64,000 nt of DNA from Nocardioides zhouii (GTDB lineage: Bacteria; Actinomycetota; Actinomycetes; Propionibacteriales; Nocardioidaceae): NCBI RefSeq assembly GCF_004137345.1, contig NZ_SDWV01000002.1, forward strand, positions 238,600 to 302,599, written 5' to 3'. The first letter of the stretch is position 1. The number at the start of each line of letters is the position of its first letter. This document shows, one piece after another, positions 9,098-18,000 of this stretch. Made by a program: the position numbers and the translations under genes. Under the pieces are notes generated by a model that was given only the letters and a program-made list of their open reading frames with translations, had not been told where the DNA came from and made no database searches.

Positions 9098-10170
9098 CGC
9101 GACACGACGTCGGTCCACTCCGTCAGCCACTGCTCGCGGTTCGCGGCGATCTCCTCCGGCGAGACCTCGTACGGGTCCGTGGGCTGCGGGGCGAACTCGG
9201 CCCAGTCGTCCGGCACCGTCGCGCCGGGCATGACGGGGAAGACGTACATCGACTCCGGCAGGGCGCTCTGCACCTCGTCACTGAGCATCCAGTCGATGAG
9301 CGCCTGCGCGCCCTCGGGGTTGTCGGCGCCGGCCAGCACGCCGGCGTACTCGACCTGGCGGAAGCAGGTGTCGAGCAGGGCCGCCGTCGTGGTCCGGCCG
9401 TCCTTCACGGTGAACGCCGGGGAGGAGTCATAGGACACGACGATCGGGCGGGTGCCGGTCTCGGACCCGGCGGTGAAGTCGCCGTAGTAGGCGTCCTCCC
9501 AACCGTCGACGACCTTGGCGCCGTTGGCGAGCAGGTCGGTCCAGTACGCGGGCCAGTCGTCGCCGTGCTCGGCGACCGTCGCGAGGAAGAACGCCATGCC
9601 CGGACTGCTCGTCGAGGCGCCCGGCGTCACCAGCAGGTCGGCGTACGCCGGGTCGGTGAGGTCGTCGAGCATCTGCGGGGGTTCGAGCCCCTCGGCGTCG
9701 AACCAGGCGGTGTCGACGTTGACGCACACGCTCGCCGAGTCGATCGGTACGAGCCGGTCGCCGCCCTCCGCGAGGGCGTACTCCTCGGGCGGGGTGACCG
9801 ACGGCGTCACCGGCGCGAACGCGCCCTCGCCGAGCGGTCGCGAGGCGAAGGTGTTGTCGATGCCGAAGGCGGCGTCGGCAATCGGGTTGTCCGCCGTCAG
9901 GCTGAGCTTGGTGGCGAGCGTGCCGGCGTCACCGGCTGCGCGGACCTCGAGGGTGTAGCCGCTCTCCTCCTCGAAGCGGCGGATGAGCTTCTTCGGCAGG
10001 GCGAAGGACTCGTGGGTGGCGAGGACGACGGTGCCGCCGGTCGTGCCGTCGGACCCGTCGGCCGCCGAGGTCGTCGGCCCCGACGGGTCGCCGCCGCTGA
10101 GGCTGCAGCCGGCGAGGGCCAGAGCGGCCACCGCCGTCGTGAGGGCAGCGCGAACGGATGACTGGTGCAT
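9094..10170 (-). CDS. thiB: thiamine ABC transporter substrate-binding lipoprotein
   Basis: 358 residues. The N-terminus is a lipoprotein signal with lipobox LALAGC (Cys near residue 22), followed by a Ser/Gly/Thr linker. The mature part begins VVLATHESFALPKKLI, typical of thiamine/iron-type periplasmic-binding proteins (SBP_bac family), and contains DTAWFDAEGLEPP and the C-terminal QALIDWML segment. It would capture thiamine outside the membrane and deliver it to ThiP. Its Shine-Dalgarno (AGGGAG, 5 nt before ATG) overlaps the 3' edge of the TPP riboswitch, so translation of this first gene is the likely control point. Confidence 0.9.
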   Translation of the reverse strand: MHQSSVRAALTTAVAALALAGCSLSGGDPSGPTTSAADGSDGTTGGTVVLATHESFALPKKLIRRFEEESGYTLEVRAAGDAGTLATKLSLTADNPIADAAFGIDNTFASRPLGEGAFAPVTPSVTPPEEYALAEGGDRLVPIDSASVCVNVDTAWFDAEGLEPPQMLDDLTDPAYADLLVTPGASTSSPGMAFFLATVAEHGDDWPAYWTDLLANGAKVVDGWEDAYYGDFTAGSETGTRPIVVSYDSSPAFTVKDGRTTTAALLDTCFRQVEYAGVLAGADNPEGAQALIDWMLSDEVQSALPESMYVFPVMPGATVPDDWAEFAPQPTDPYEVSPEEIAANREQWLTEWTDVVSR

Positions 10171-10173
10171 GGT

Positions 10174-10263
10174 GACTCCCTATCGCCGGTGCTAACCGGA
10201 TCAGGTTCGTAGGGTCTGCGGCTGGTCCGCACTCTCAGCACGCCTGCGCGTGCTCCCCTGTCT
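10174..10263 (-). promoter_or_regulatory. TPP (THI-box) riboswitch upstream of thiBPQ
   Basis: Read on the minus strand the segment has the conserved TPP aptamer blocks in order: CTGAGA (P2-P3 junction), ACCCT, GAACCTGATC, GGTTAGCACCGGCG and terminal AGGGA. A short P1 can form between GAC near 10260-10262 and GTC near 10174-10176. The final AGGGAG is also the thiB Shine-Dalgarno, 5 nt before the ATG. TPP binding would stabilise P1 and hide the ribosome site, so control is most likely translational. I see no separate terminator hairpin between aptamer and start. Confidence 0.95.
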
Positions 10264-10311
10264 TGTGCCGCCAGCGTACTGCTGCTGCAGCCGGGCCCCT
10301 ACGCTGCCCGC

Positions 10312-11211
10312 ATGCCCAGCCGCCGTCACGAGCTCCTCGCCCGGGTGATCCCGCGGCTCCGCAGGGCCGGCGACCTCGACAGCGAGCCGGCCGAGCGGGC
10401 CCGGGTCGAGACCGAGCACCGATCCCTGTCACGGAGCCTGCCGACGCGGGGGACGCCCCGCTTCGCCCGCAACTGGGACGTCACCGTCACCGACATCGGC
10501 TTCCCCTCCTACGTCCTGACGCCGCGCCACCGGCACGTCCACCGCACGCTCTACTACGTGCACGGCGGGGCCTTCATGGCGCCGATCGACGCGGTCCACG
10601 TGCAGTACGCCACGCGGCTCGCCGATGCGATCGGCGCGCGGATCGTGATGCCCGACTACCCCCTGGCTCCCGAGCACACGTGGGCCGACTCCCACGACGC
10701 CCTCGTCGCGGATGCCGCCCACTGGGCGGCCGAACCGGGCGGCATCGTGCTGGCGGGCGACTCCGCGGGTGGAGGCCTCGCGCTCGCGATGGCGCTGTCC
10801 ATGCGCGACCGCGGCCTCGCACCGGCGACCCACCTCGTGCTCCACGCCCCCTGGGTCGACCTCACCACCTCGACCCCAGAGACGCGCGCGGCGGACGCGA
10901 TCGACCCATGGCTCTTCTACAGCAAGCTCGAGGCGTACGCGCTGTGGTGGGCGGGCTCGGCCGACGACCTCGGTCGCCCGGAGGTCTCGCCCGCACTCGC
11001 CGACCTGTCCGGCCTGCCGACGTCACTCATGCTCTACGGCACGCGCGACCTGCTCCACCCCGGCTGCCGGCTGCTGGCGCGACGTGCGGCCGAGGCCGGC
11101 TGGGACCTGACCTCGATCGAGGAGCCCGACCTGATCCACGTCTACGGCCTCCTGCCGTTCATCCCGGAGGCACGTCGAGCCTTCACCCAGGTCGTGGACT
11201 TCCTGCGATGA
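10312..11211 (+). CDS. alpha/beta hydrolase, HSL-type esterase
   Basis: 299 residues. The oxyanion motif is YVHGGAFM (near residue 82), the nucleophile motif GDSAGGGLAL (Ser near residue 146), with a later Asp in LYGTRDLLHP and a His in PDLIHVYGLLPF, completing a hormone-sensitive-lipase-type triad. It probably hydrolyses a small carboxylic ester. A TACGCT hexamer ends 11 nt before ATG 10312 and no Shine-Dalgarno is seen, so the transcript may be leaderless. Its stop overlaps the next start as ATGA. It is divergent from the thiamine operon. Confidence 0.87.
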   Translation: MPSRRHELLARVIPRLRRAGDLDSEPAERARVETEHRSLSRSLPTRGTPRFARNWDVTVTDIGFPSYVLTPRHRHVHRTLYYVHGGAFMAPIDAVHVQYATRLADAIGARIVMPDYPLAPEHTWADSHDALVADAAHWAAEPGGIVLAGDSAGGGLALAMALSMRDRGLAPATHLVLHAPWVDLTTSTPETRAADAIDPWLFYSKLEAYALWWAGSADDLGRPEVSPALADLSGLPTSLMLYGTRDLLHPGCRLLARRAAEAGWDLTSIEEPDLIHVYGLLPFIPEARRAFTQVVDFLR

Positions 11212-11648
11212 CGGTCCGTGTGCTGACGACATCCTTCGACGACCTCGCGCCACGGACGGCGTACGAGGTGTGGCGGCTGCGGCAGCAGGTCTTCGTGGTC
11301 GAGCAGGACTGCCCCTATCCCGACCTCGACGGGCGCGACCTCGAACCGGCGACCCGCCACGTGGTGCTGGTCGAGGACGACGTCGTCATCGGCACGCTTC
11401 GGGTGCTCGACGACGGCGGGTGGGCGCGCATCGGCCGGGTCGTGGTCGCCCCGGTGGCGCGTGGTCGCGGGCTGGCCGCGCGGCTGATGGACGAGGCGAT
11501 GGCCGTGTGCAGCGATCGCGAGGTGCGGCTCGACGCGCAGACCGGGCTGACCGGGTTCTACGCGGGCTACGGCTTCGAGGTGACCGGTCCTGAGTTCGAC
11601 GAGGACGGCATCATGCACGTGCCGATGGTTAGATCCGCGCCGACATAG
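11208..11648 (+). CDS. GNAT acetyltransferase, ElaA-like
   Basis: 146 residues. The N-terminal YEVWRLRQQVFVVEQ matches the ElaA-type start, and the acetyl-CoA-binding motif A is RVVVAPVARGRGLAARLMDE (R-G-x-G-L/x-A). The C-terminal FYAGYGFEVTGPEF is typical of the family. The acceptor is unknown. It is translationally coupled to the hydrolase by ATGA. After its stop the base composition changes sharply. Confidence 0.85.
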   Translation: MTVRVLTTSFDDLAPRTAYEVWRLRQQVFVVEQDCPYPDLDGRDLEPATRHVVLVEDDVVIGTLRVLDDGGWARIGRVVVAPVARGRGLAARLMDEAMAVCSDREVRLDAQTGLTGFYAGYGFEVTGPEFDEDGIMHVPMVRSAPT

Positions 11649-11790
11649 AGCAGCCTTCAAGCGGCAACTATCGCTAGAAGTCGAGCGCCTTAGCTTTGTT
11701 CAGACGACGGTGAGTTTGAACTCGTGAAGCCATATCGCCACGACAAAGGTCTCGAGAGGAATCCAGAGATGATGCGGCTCCACAGTCCCC

Positions 11791-12294
11791 TCACCACTGG
11801 CAGGCGTAACCGCCGGGCGTCGACGTCCTTGAACAAAGAGTTCCTGCCTGCCATGTGAAGTCAGACGCATTGGTGCACGTTTTGCCGCCCGAGGTGTTGC
11901 AGTGCCCGATACGCCACTTGACTGCGGTGCCATTGGGATACGACTTGTTCAAGATCGAGTTCACACCCGCGCCGAGCTTGTCCCGAATGAGTCCACTTCT
12001 TGAGCCGTCAATCAATCGCCATTGAACGCCCACCGACCTCCCGTCGGACTGCTTGTCCAACACGTACCATTCGTCGGTGTCGAAGTAGAAGCAAGCCTGG
12101 CCCCACGCGGGGTCATTTAGGCTCGGCGTGTCTTTCCCCAGCATTGACGTGAAGTCATCACATCCGAAAGAACTGCTAGGGATACCCGCATACGTCTCCT
12201 GATACCCATCCGCTGCGGAGGCAGGCGCCGCCCACGCCAACACGATGAACAAGGAAACTATCGCTGAAAGCGCGGGCTGACGCGTTTTGCTCAT
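11791..12294 (-). CDS. secreted cysteine-rich protein, not recognised
   Basis: 167 residues from ATG 12294, chosen because GGAAGG lies about 9 nt upstream and a clean signal peptide follows (hydrophobic AIVSLFIVLAWA, cleavage expected after APASA). The mature part of about 135 residues has six cysteines (FGCDD, QACFYF, GHCNT, KTCTN, TLCSR, YACQW), consistent with disulfides outside the cell, and many aromatic residues. I do not recognise a family. Codon use is less GC-biased than in neighbouring genes, with several A/T-ending codons, pointing to recent acquisition. An upstream in-frame ATG at 12348 has no signal-peptide logic. Confidence 0.7.
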   Translation of the reverse strand: MSKTRQPALSAIVSLFIVLAWAAPASAADGYQETYAGIPSSSFGCDDFTSMLGKDTPSLNDPAWGQACFYFDTDEWYVLDKQSDGRSVGVQWRLIDGSRSGLIRDKLGAGVNSILNKSYPNGTAVKWRIGHCNTSGGKTCTNASDFTWQAGTLCSRTSTPGGYACQW

Positions 12295-12395
12295 GTTCAA
12301 GGCCTTCCAAGCGTACGAGGAATGGCCAGAGTAGCGCCGGGTCACCAAAGGGTCAATGGTCTGTGAGCGCGTCGATTACCACAGGGTCTGGTTAG

Positions 12396-12470
12396 GTCTC
12401 ACGCAATAAAAACGGCGTCGCCGCGACCGGCCCGGGACTGTATCCAAAGGGGATTCATTGCGTGCGAGAC
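12396..12470. repeat. inverted repeat at the edge of the low-GC patch
   Basis: GTCTCACGCAAT (12396-12407) is the reverse complement of ATTGCGTG(CG)AGAC (12457-12470) apart from a 2-nt insertion; the arms are about 50 nt apart. It lies 32 bp from the truncated end of the aldehyde dehydrogenase. It could be an attachment-site or element-end remnant, or a long-loop hairpin. Confidence 0.5.
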
Positions 12471-12501
12471 GTGGGGGCGCCGGCGCACTCTGAACGGTGT
12501 T

Positions 12502-13626
12502 TCACTTGTCCGGCACGACCATGAGAACCGGGCCGAGCAGCTCCTCGCGCACCAGGCGCGAGTTCGTGGTCAGCCCGCCGATGACGGTGGGCGCGACCCA
12601 CCACCCGGCGCGGTCGAGCGGCTGACCGCCGAGGACCGCCTCACCGCCCTCCGCGCGAGCGAGGGCGAGGTAGCGCAGGACCCGGTCGCGGCCCACCCGT
12701 GAGCGGACCGGACCGCAGAGCGTGCTGTCGTCGGCCGGGTCGCCGACCGCCACCTGCTCCATCGCGGCGACCGCGGCGGCGAGGGCCTCGTCGTAGCGGT
12801 GCTCGGGCACGACCACCGTGGACGGGAGCCGGCAGCCCTGGCCCGCGTTCGCGGCGACCGCGAGTGCCGCCGCCGAGACGAGCGAGGCCAGGTCGTCGTC
12901 GTCGGTGAGCTGCAGTGGGACCTGGCCACCGACGTCGACACGTACGACCTTGCCGGCGCGGCCCGCCGCGACCAGCACCCGCTCGCCGGTGACCGACGAG
13001 CCCGTGAAGGACACCTCGTCGACGCGGGGGTCGAGGGCGAGCGCGATCGCGGCGTCGACGTCGCGGGTGGTGACGACGTTGAGCACCCCGCGCGGCAGGA
13101 TGTCCAGGGCGATCCGGCCGAGCTCGAGGGCGGCGCTGGCCGCCTCGGGAGCAGGCTTGAGGACGACCGTGCCGCCGGCCACGAGCATGCGGCCGATCTC
13201 GGCGATCGCGACGGCGAAGGGCGAGGTCGCCGGTGTCAGGACGACCGCGACGCCGGCCTGTTGGTCCGGGTGCCGCACCCGGAGCTGGGCGATCGGCGCG
13301 TCGAGGTGGTCGGCGCGGAGCGCCACCGGGACGCCGGTCTCGGTCGCGGCGAGCAGGGCCAGGTCGTCCGACCGGTCGGCCAGCGCGGCCTGCAGGCGAC
13401 GGATCGCGTCGGCGCGGAGGGCCGTGTCGGTGCTCCACGTCGTCTCCATGAAGGCGCGGCGGGCAGCCGCAGCGGCGGCATCCATGTCGGCGAGCCCGGC
13501 GTCCGGCACCTGCCACAGCACCTCGCCGTCGGCGGGGTTGACGGCCGGGAAGGTCCGTTCCTCGGCAGTTGCCTGCTCCACGCCGTCGACGGGGAGCACT
13601 GCCGCGGACCGGGCGTGCTTGCTCAT
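12502..13626 (-). pseudogene. aldehyde dehydrogenase family gene truncated at the 3' end
   Basis: 374 residues, against about 475-500 for the family. The cofactor fold is present (FTGSSVTGERVL) and the catalytic Cys is at 265 (NAGQGCRLPS), but the usual ELGGK glutamate motif reads DVGGQ. The frame stops just after the conserved EELLGPVLMVV segment, so the roughly 90 C-terminal residues that complete the catalytic domain and the oligomerisation arm are missing. I found no continuation in another frame in the following sequence, which is lower-GC and unrelated. Likely a decayed gene; a shortened functional protein is possible but less likely. Confidence 0.7.
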
Positions 13627-13691
13627 AGGGCCAACTCCACCACGTCCCGGGCCCCGCGCCCATCACCCCCTCGGCCAGTAGCGTTCGTGTC

Positions 13692-14435
13692 ATGCGCGAC
13701 GACCTGGGCCACGACGTCCCGCTGACCGGCTCGGCGGTCCGCGTCGTCTCGCTCGTGCCGTCCCTGACCGAGGCGCTGGCGGCCTCCGCCCCGGACGTCC
13801 TGGTGGGCGCGACCGACTGGTGCACGCACCCCGCCGACCTCGACGTCGCGCGGGTGCGCGGCACCAAGAACCCCGACCTGGCGGCGATCCGCGCCCTCCC
13901 CCCCGACCTGGTCGTCGCCAACCAGGAGGAGAACCGCGAGCTCGACGTACGCCGGCTCCGCGAGTCCGGCATCGCGGTGTGGGTGACCCGGATCGAGACG
14001 GTCGAGGAGTCGCTCGACTCGATGTCGCGGCTCTTCACGACGGCGCTGGGCCTCTCCGATCCCCCGTGGCTGATCGAGGCGCGGGCCCTCTGGTCGACGC
14101 CTGCTCCCGTCCGGCTCTCGGTGGCCGTCCCGATCTGGCGCGACCCGTGGATGGTGGTCGGCTCGTCGACCTACACCGACGACCTCCTCTCCCGGGCCGG
14201 GCTGGCCAACGTGCTGGCCGGCCTCGACGGGCGCTATCCGACGGTCACGACCGCGGAGATCGACGACGCCGGAGCGGACGTCGTGCTCCTCCCGGACGAG
14301 CCCTACGTCTTCACCGCCGAGGACGGGCCCGAGGCCCTCGCCACCCCGACGCGGCTGGTGTCGGGCCGGCTGCTCACCTGGTACGGCCCGGCGATGGTCG
14401 AGGCGTACGCCGTGCTGGCCTCGATCGATGGCTAA
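13692..14435 (+). CDS. cobalamin-binding (BtuF-like) helical-backbone metal receptor without signal peptide
   Basis: 247 residues. It opens RVVSLVPSLTEALAA, then GATDWCTHP and VRGTKNPDLAAI, the pattern of BtuF-like periplasmic-binding-protein family 2 proteins. No signal peptide or lipobox is visible, so it is probably cytoplasmic or exported otherwise. It lies 9 bp upstream of a MarR gene and close to the B12-dependent mutase icmF, so a role in cobalamin handling for that enzyme is a reasonable inference. A TAGCGT hexamer shortly before the ATG, and no Shine-Dalgarno, suggest a leaderless transcript. Confidence 0.75.
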   Translation: MRDDLGHDVPLTGSAVRVVSLVPSLTEALAASAPDVLVGATDWCTHPADLDVARVRGTKNPDLAAIRALPPDLVVANQEENRELDVRRLRESGIAVWVTRIETVEESLDSMSRLFTTALGLSDPPWLIEARALWSTPAPVRLSVAVPIWRDPWMVVGSSTYTDDLLSRAGLANVLAGLDGRYPTVTTAEIDDAGADVVLLPDEPYVFTAEDGPEALATPTRLVSGRLLTWYGPAMVEAYAVLASIDG

Positions 14436-14444
14436 CCTCCAGCC

Positions 14445-14936
14445 ATGACCCGCGACCCGATCGGCGAGGCCCACCGCCAGTGGGTGGCCCACGGCTGGTC
14501 CGACGCCGCCGACGGGATGGCGATGGTGACCTCGGTGGTGCGCGCGCAGCAGCTGCTGATGGAGCGGATCGACGCGGTGCTCAGGCCGCGCGGGCTGACG
14601 TTCGCCCGCTACGAGGTCCTGCGGCTGCTGTCCTTCGCCCGCGAGGCCGCGATGCCGATGTCGCGGCTCGGGTCGCTGCTGCAGGTGCACCCCACGAGCG
14701 TCACGAGCGCCGTCGACCGGCTCGTCGCCCAGGGGTACGTGGAGCGCGTACGCGACGACGCCGACCGCCGCGTCGTACGCGCCGTGCTCACCACCGCCGG
14801 CCGGGTGGCGGTCGACGAGGCCACGACGGCCCTCAACGGCGAGGTCTTCGAGACCCCCGGCCTGCCCGAGCTCGACGTACGCGAGCTGACCGACCGGCTG
14901 ACCGCCCTCCGGACCGGGCTCGGCGACTCCGCCTGA
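14445..14936 (+). CDS. MarR-family transcriptional regulator
   Basis: 163 residues. The winged-helix core reads FARYEVLRLLSFA, then PMSRLGSLLQVHPTSVTSAV (recognition helix) and the wing RDDADRRVVRAVLT, where the DxRxxR signature of MarR proteins is clear. It follows the cobalamin-binding gene by 9 bp and precedes icmF on the same strand, so regulation of icmF by a CoA-thioester or related ligand is plausible. A candidate operator overlaps the icmF start region. Confidence 0.87.
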   Translation: MTRDPIGEAHRQWVAHGWSDAADGMAMVTSVVRAQQLLMERIDAVLRPRGLTFARYEVLRLLSFAREAAMPMSRLGSLLQVHPTSVTSAVDRLVAQGYVERVRDDADRRVVRAVLTTAGRVAVDEATTALNGEVFETPGLPELDVRELTDRLTALRTGLGDSA

Positions 14937-14960
14937 GCGCCGCCCTCCCGACCGACCAAC

Positions 14961-15040
14961 CCGCTGTAACGCCGGGTTAGTGCTTGTACCCACCCCCGTG
15001 CTCCGGGGTGGGTACAGCTCCTAACCCGGCGTTACAGCGG
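14961..15040. repeat. 80-bp extragenic palindrome, copy 1
   Basis: A perfect 20-bp outer arm (14961-14980 with 15021-15040; core GCTGTAACGCCGGGTT) encloses a perfect 12-bp inner arm (TGTACCCACCCC at 14985-14996 with 15005-15016). The whole can fold into one long hairpin. It begins 24 nt after the marR stop. A second copy lies at 28464-28535. It may terminate marR transcription; as a dispersed repeat it resembles REP-like elements. Confidence 0.8.
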
Positions 15041-15064
15041 CGGTCGGCCGGATACTCGCGCGTA

Positions 15065-15084
15065 ATAGTTGGAAGTCCTACTAT
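15065..15084. promoter_or_regulatory. imperfect palindrome overlapping a -10-like box at the icmF start
   Basis: ATAGTTGGAAGTCCTACTAT pairs at 16 of 20 positions (ATAGT..ACTAT outer, GGA..TCC inner). It contains TACTAT at 15079-15084, 6 nt before the icmF ATG, fitting a -10 hexamer of a leaderless promoter. No good Shine-Dalgarno is present. A MarR gene lies directly upstream, so this is the natural candidate for its operator. Confidence 0.55.
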
Positions 15085-15090
15085 CTACCC

Positions 15091-18000
15091 ATGAGCGACC
15101 TGCACACCCCCGTGAACCCGATCCGTCTCGTCACCGCCTCGGCGCTCTTCGACGGCCACGACGCGTCGATCAACATCATGCGGCGGATCTTCATGAGCCA
15201 GGGCTGCGAGGTGGTCCACCTCGGGCACAACCGGTCCGTGCAGGAGGTCGTCACCGCTGCGCTGGAGGAGGACGCGCAGGGGGTCGCGGTGTCGTCGTAC
15301 CAGGGCGGGCACGTGGAGTACTTCGAGTACCTCGTCGAGTCGTTGCGCGCGCAGGGCGCCGGCCACGTCAAGGTCGTCGGCGGGGGCGGCGGCGTGATCG
15401 TGCCGTCCGAGATCACCCGCCTGCGCGAGTCGGGCGTCACCATCTTCTCGCCCGAGGACGGCCAGAAGATGGGCCTCGTCGGGATGATCAACTCCGTCGT
15501 CGCCGACTGCGACGTCGATCTCTGGGCGCAGGGCGCGGTCACCGTCGAGCAGGTGCTGAGCGGCGACCGGTTCGCCGTCGCCCGCGCGATCACCGGGGCC
15601 GAGGGTGGTCGCCTCGACGAAGCGATGCTCACCGAGATCCGGGCGGCAGCGCAGCGTCGCGTCGTGCCCGTGCTCGGCATCACCGGCACCGGCGGCTCGG
15701 GCAAGTCGTCGCTCACCGACGAGGTCGTACGCCGCTTCCGCACCGACCAGCAGGACAAGCTGCGCATCGCGGTGATCGCCGTCGACCCGACCCGCCGCAA
15801 GGGCGGCGGGGCGCTGCTCGGCGACCGGATCCGCGCCAACTCGCTCGACGGCGACCGGGTCTTCTTCCGCTCGCTCGCCACCCGCGGCGCCCACGAGGTG
15901 CCCGAGCACCTCGGCGACGTGATCGACGTGATGAAGGCCGCCGGCCACGACCTGGTCATCGTCGAGACGCCCGGCATCGGCCAGGGGGACGCCGGCATCG
16001 TGCCGCTCGTCGACCACTCGCTCTACGTCATGACGCCGGAGTTCGGCGCCGCGTCGCAGCTGGAGAAGATCGACATGCTCGACTTCGCCGACACCGTCGC
16101 GATCAACAAGTTCGAGCGCCGCGGCGCCAAGGACGCGCTGCGCGACGTCGGCCGCCAGCTCGTCCGCAACCGCAACGCCTTCGGCAAACAGCCCCACGAG
16201 ATGCCGGTCTTCGGCACCAGCGCCGCGACCTTCAACGACGACGGCGTCACGGCGCTCTACCAGCACCTCCGCGCCGAGCTCGCCGACGCCGGGCTCGAGG
16301 TGCAGGAGGGCACGCTGCCGCACGTCGACGTACGCCACTCCTCCGGCATCCGCCAGGTCGTCCCCGCCGACCGCGTGCGCTACCTCTCGGAGATCACCGA
16401 GACCGTCCGCGGCTACCACGGGCGTACGTCCGAGCTGGCCGAGGCGGCGCGCAACCTGCAGCGCGTCCAGTACGTCGCCGACGCCCTGGGCGAGGCCGAC
16501 GCGGGCGGCGTGCCCGCGCTGCTCGAGGCCGCACGCAAGGCCGTCCCCCACGAGGTCGCCGACCAGATCGCGGGCTGGCCCGCGGTCGTCGAGTCCTACT
16601 CCGGGGACGAGCAGGTCGTGGTCGTCCGCGACCGGGAGATCCACACCAAGCTGACCCGGGAGTCGCTCAGCGGCAACAAGATCCCCCGCGTGGCGCTCCC
16701 CCGCTTCGCCGACCACGGCGAGCTCGTGAAGTTCTGGCGCAACGAGAACCTGCCCGGCTACTACCCCTTCACCGCCGGTGTCTTCCCGTTCAAGCGCGAC
16801 AACGAGGACCCGGCGCGGATGTTCGCCGGCGAGGGCGACCCGGCGCGCACCAACCGCCGTTTCAAGATCCTCAGCCACGGCAACGACGCGACCCGCCTGT
16901 CGACGGCGTTCGACTCGGTGACGCTCTACGGTCGCGACCCCGACCCGCGCCCCGACGTCTACGGCAAGGTCGGCACGTCCGGCGTCTCGGTCGCGACTCT
17001 CGACGACATGAAGGAGCTGTTCGACGGCTTCGACCTCGTCGCGCCCACCACGTCGGTGTCGCTGACCATCAACGGCCCGGCCCCGACCGTGCTGGCGTTC
17101 TTCCTCAACACCGCGATCGACCAGCAGGTGGCGGCCTTCACCGACCGCGAGGGCCGCGAGCCGTCAGCCGAGGAGCGCGCCACTGTTGCGGCGTACGCAC
17201 TGGCGAACGTCCGCGGAACCGTGCAGGCCGACATCCTCAAGGAGGACCAGGGCCAGAACACGGCGCTGTTCTCGACGGAGTTCTGCCTGCGGATGATGGC
17301 CGACATCCAGGAGTGGTTCATCGAGCAGCAGGTGCGCAACTTCTACTCGGTGTCGATCTCCGGCTACCACATCGCCGAGGCGGGGGCGAACCCCATCAGC
17401 CAGCTCGCGTTCACCCTGGCCAACGGCTTCACCTACGTCGAGGCCTACCTCGCGCGCGGGATGAAGATCGACGAATTCGCGCCCAACCTGTCGTTCTTCT
17501 TCTCCAACGGCATGGACCCCGAGTACAGCGTGCTCGGCCGCGTCGCCCGCCGCATCTGGGCGGTCACGATGAAGGAGAAGTACGGCGCCTCGGAGCGCTC
17601 GCAGAAGCTGAAGTACCACGTCCAGACGAGCGGCCGTTCGCTGCACGCGCAGGAGATGGACTTCAACGACATCCGCACCACGCTGCAGGCCCTCATCGCT
17701 ATCTACGACAATGCCAACAGCCTCCACACCAACGCGTACGACGAAGCGGTGACGACCCCGACGGAGGAGTCCGTACGCCGCGCGCTGGCGATCCAGCTGA
17801 TCATCAACCGCGAGTGGGGTCTTGCGATGAACGAGAACCCGCTCCAGGGCTCGTACATCATCGACGACCTCACCGAGCTGGTGGAGTCGGCGGTGCTCGC
17901 CGAGTTCGACTCGATCAACGAGCGCGGTGGCGTGCTCGGCGCGATGGAGACCGGATACCAGCGCGGCCGGATCCAGGACGAGTCGATGCTCTACGAGCAC

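Larger units (their letters stand above)
11649..12501. other. lower-GC patch between acetyltransferase and truncated aldehyde dehydrogenase
   Basis: Two 60-base stretches counted by eye here (from 11941 and 12061) are 55 and 57 percent GC, far below the neighbouring genes. The patch holds one secreted-protein gene and an inverted repeat near its right end, and it ends where the aldehyde dehydrogenase reading frame stops early. I read it as acquired DNA that replaced the dehydrogenase 3' end. I see no transposase or integrase. Confidence 0.55.

Noticed and set aside
6443..9433. Very long plus-strand frame of nearly 1000 codons across the thiamine transporter genes
   Set aside because: Its composition is Arg/Pro/Gly-rich with no domain; the minus strand encodes thiQ and thiP with all expected motifs.
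11700..11933. 77-codon minus-strand frame overlapping the end of the secreted-protein gene
   Set aside because: No ribosome site, no motif, and it overlaps the better-supported gene in another frame.
13627..15090. Cobalamin riboswitch near the cobalamin-binding protein and icmF
   Set aside because: No B12-box (GCCACTG-type) sequence is seen in either intergenic region.
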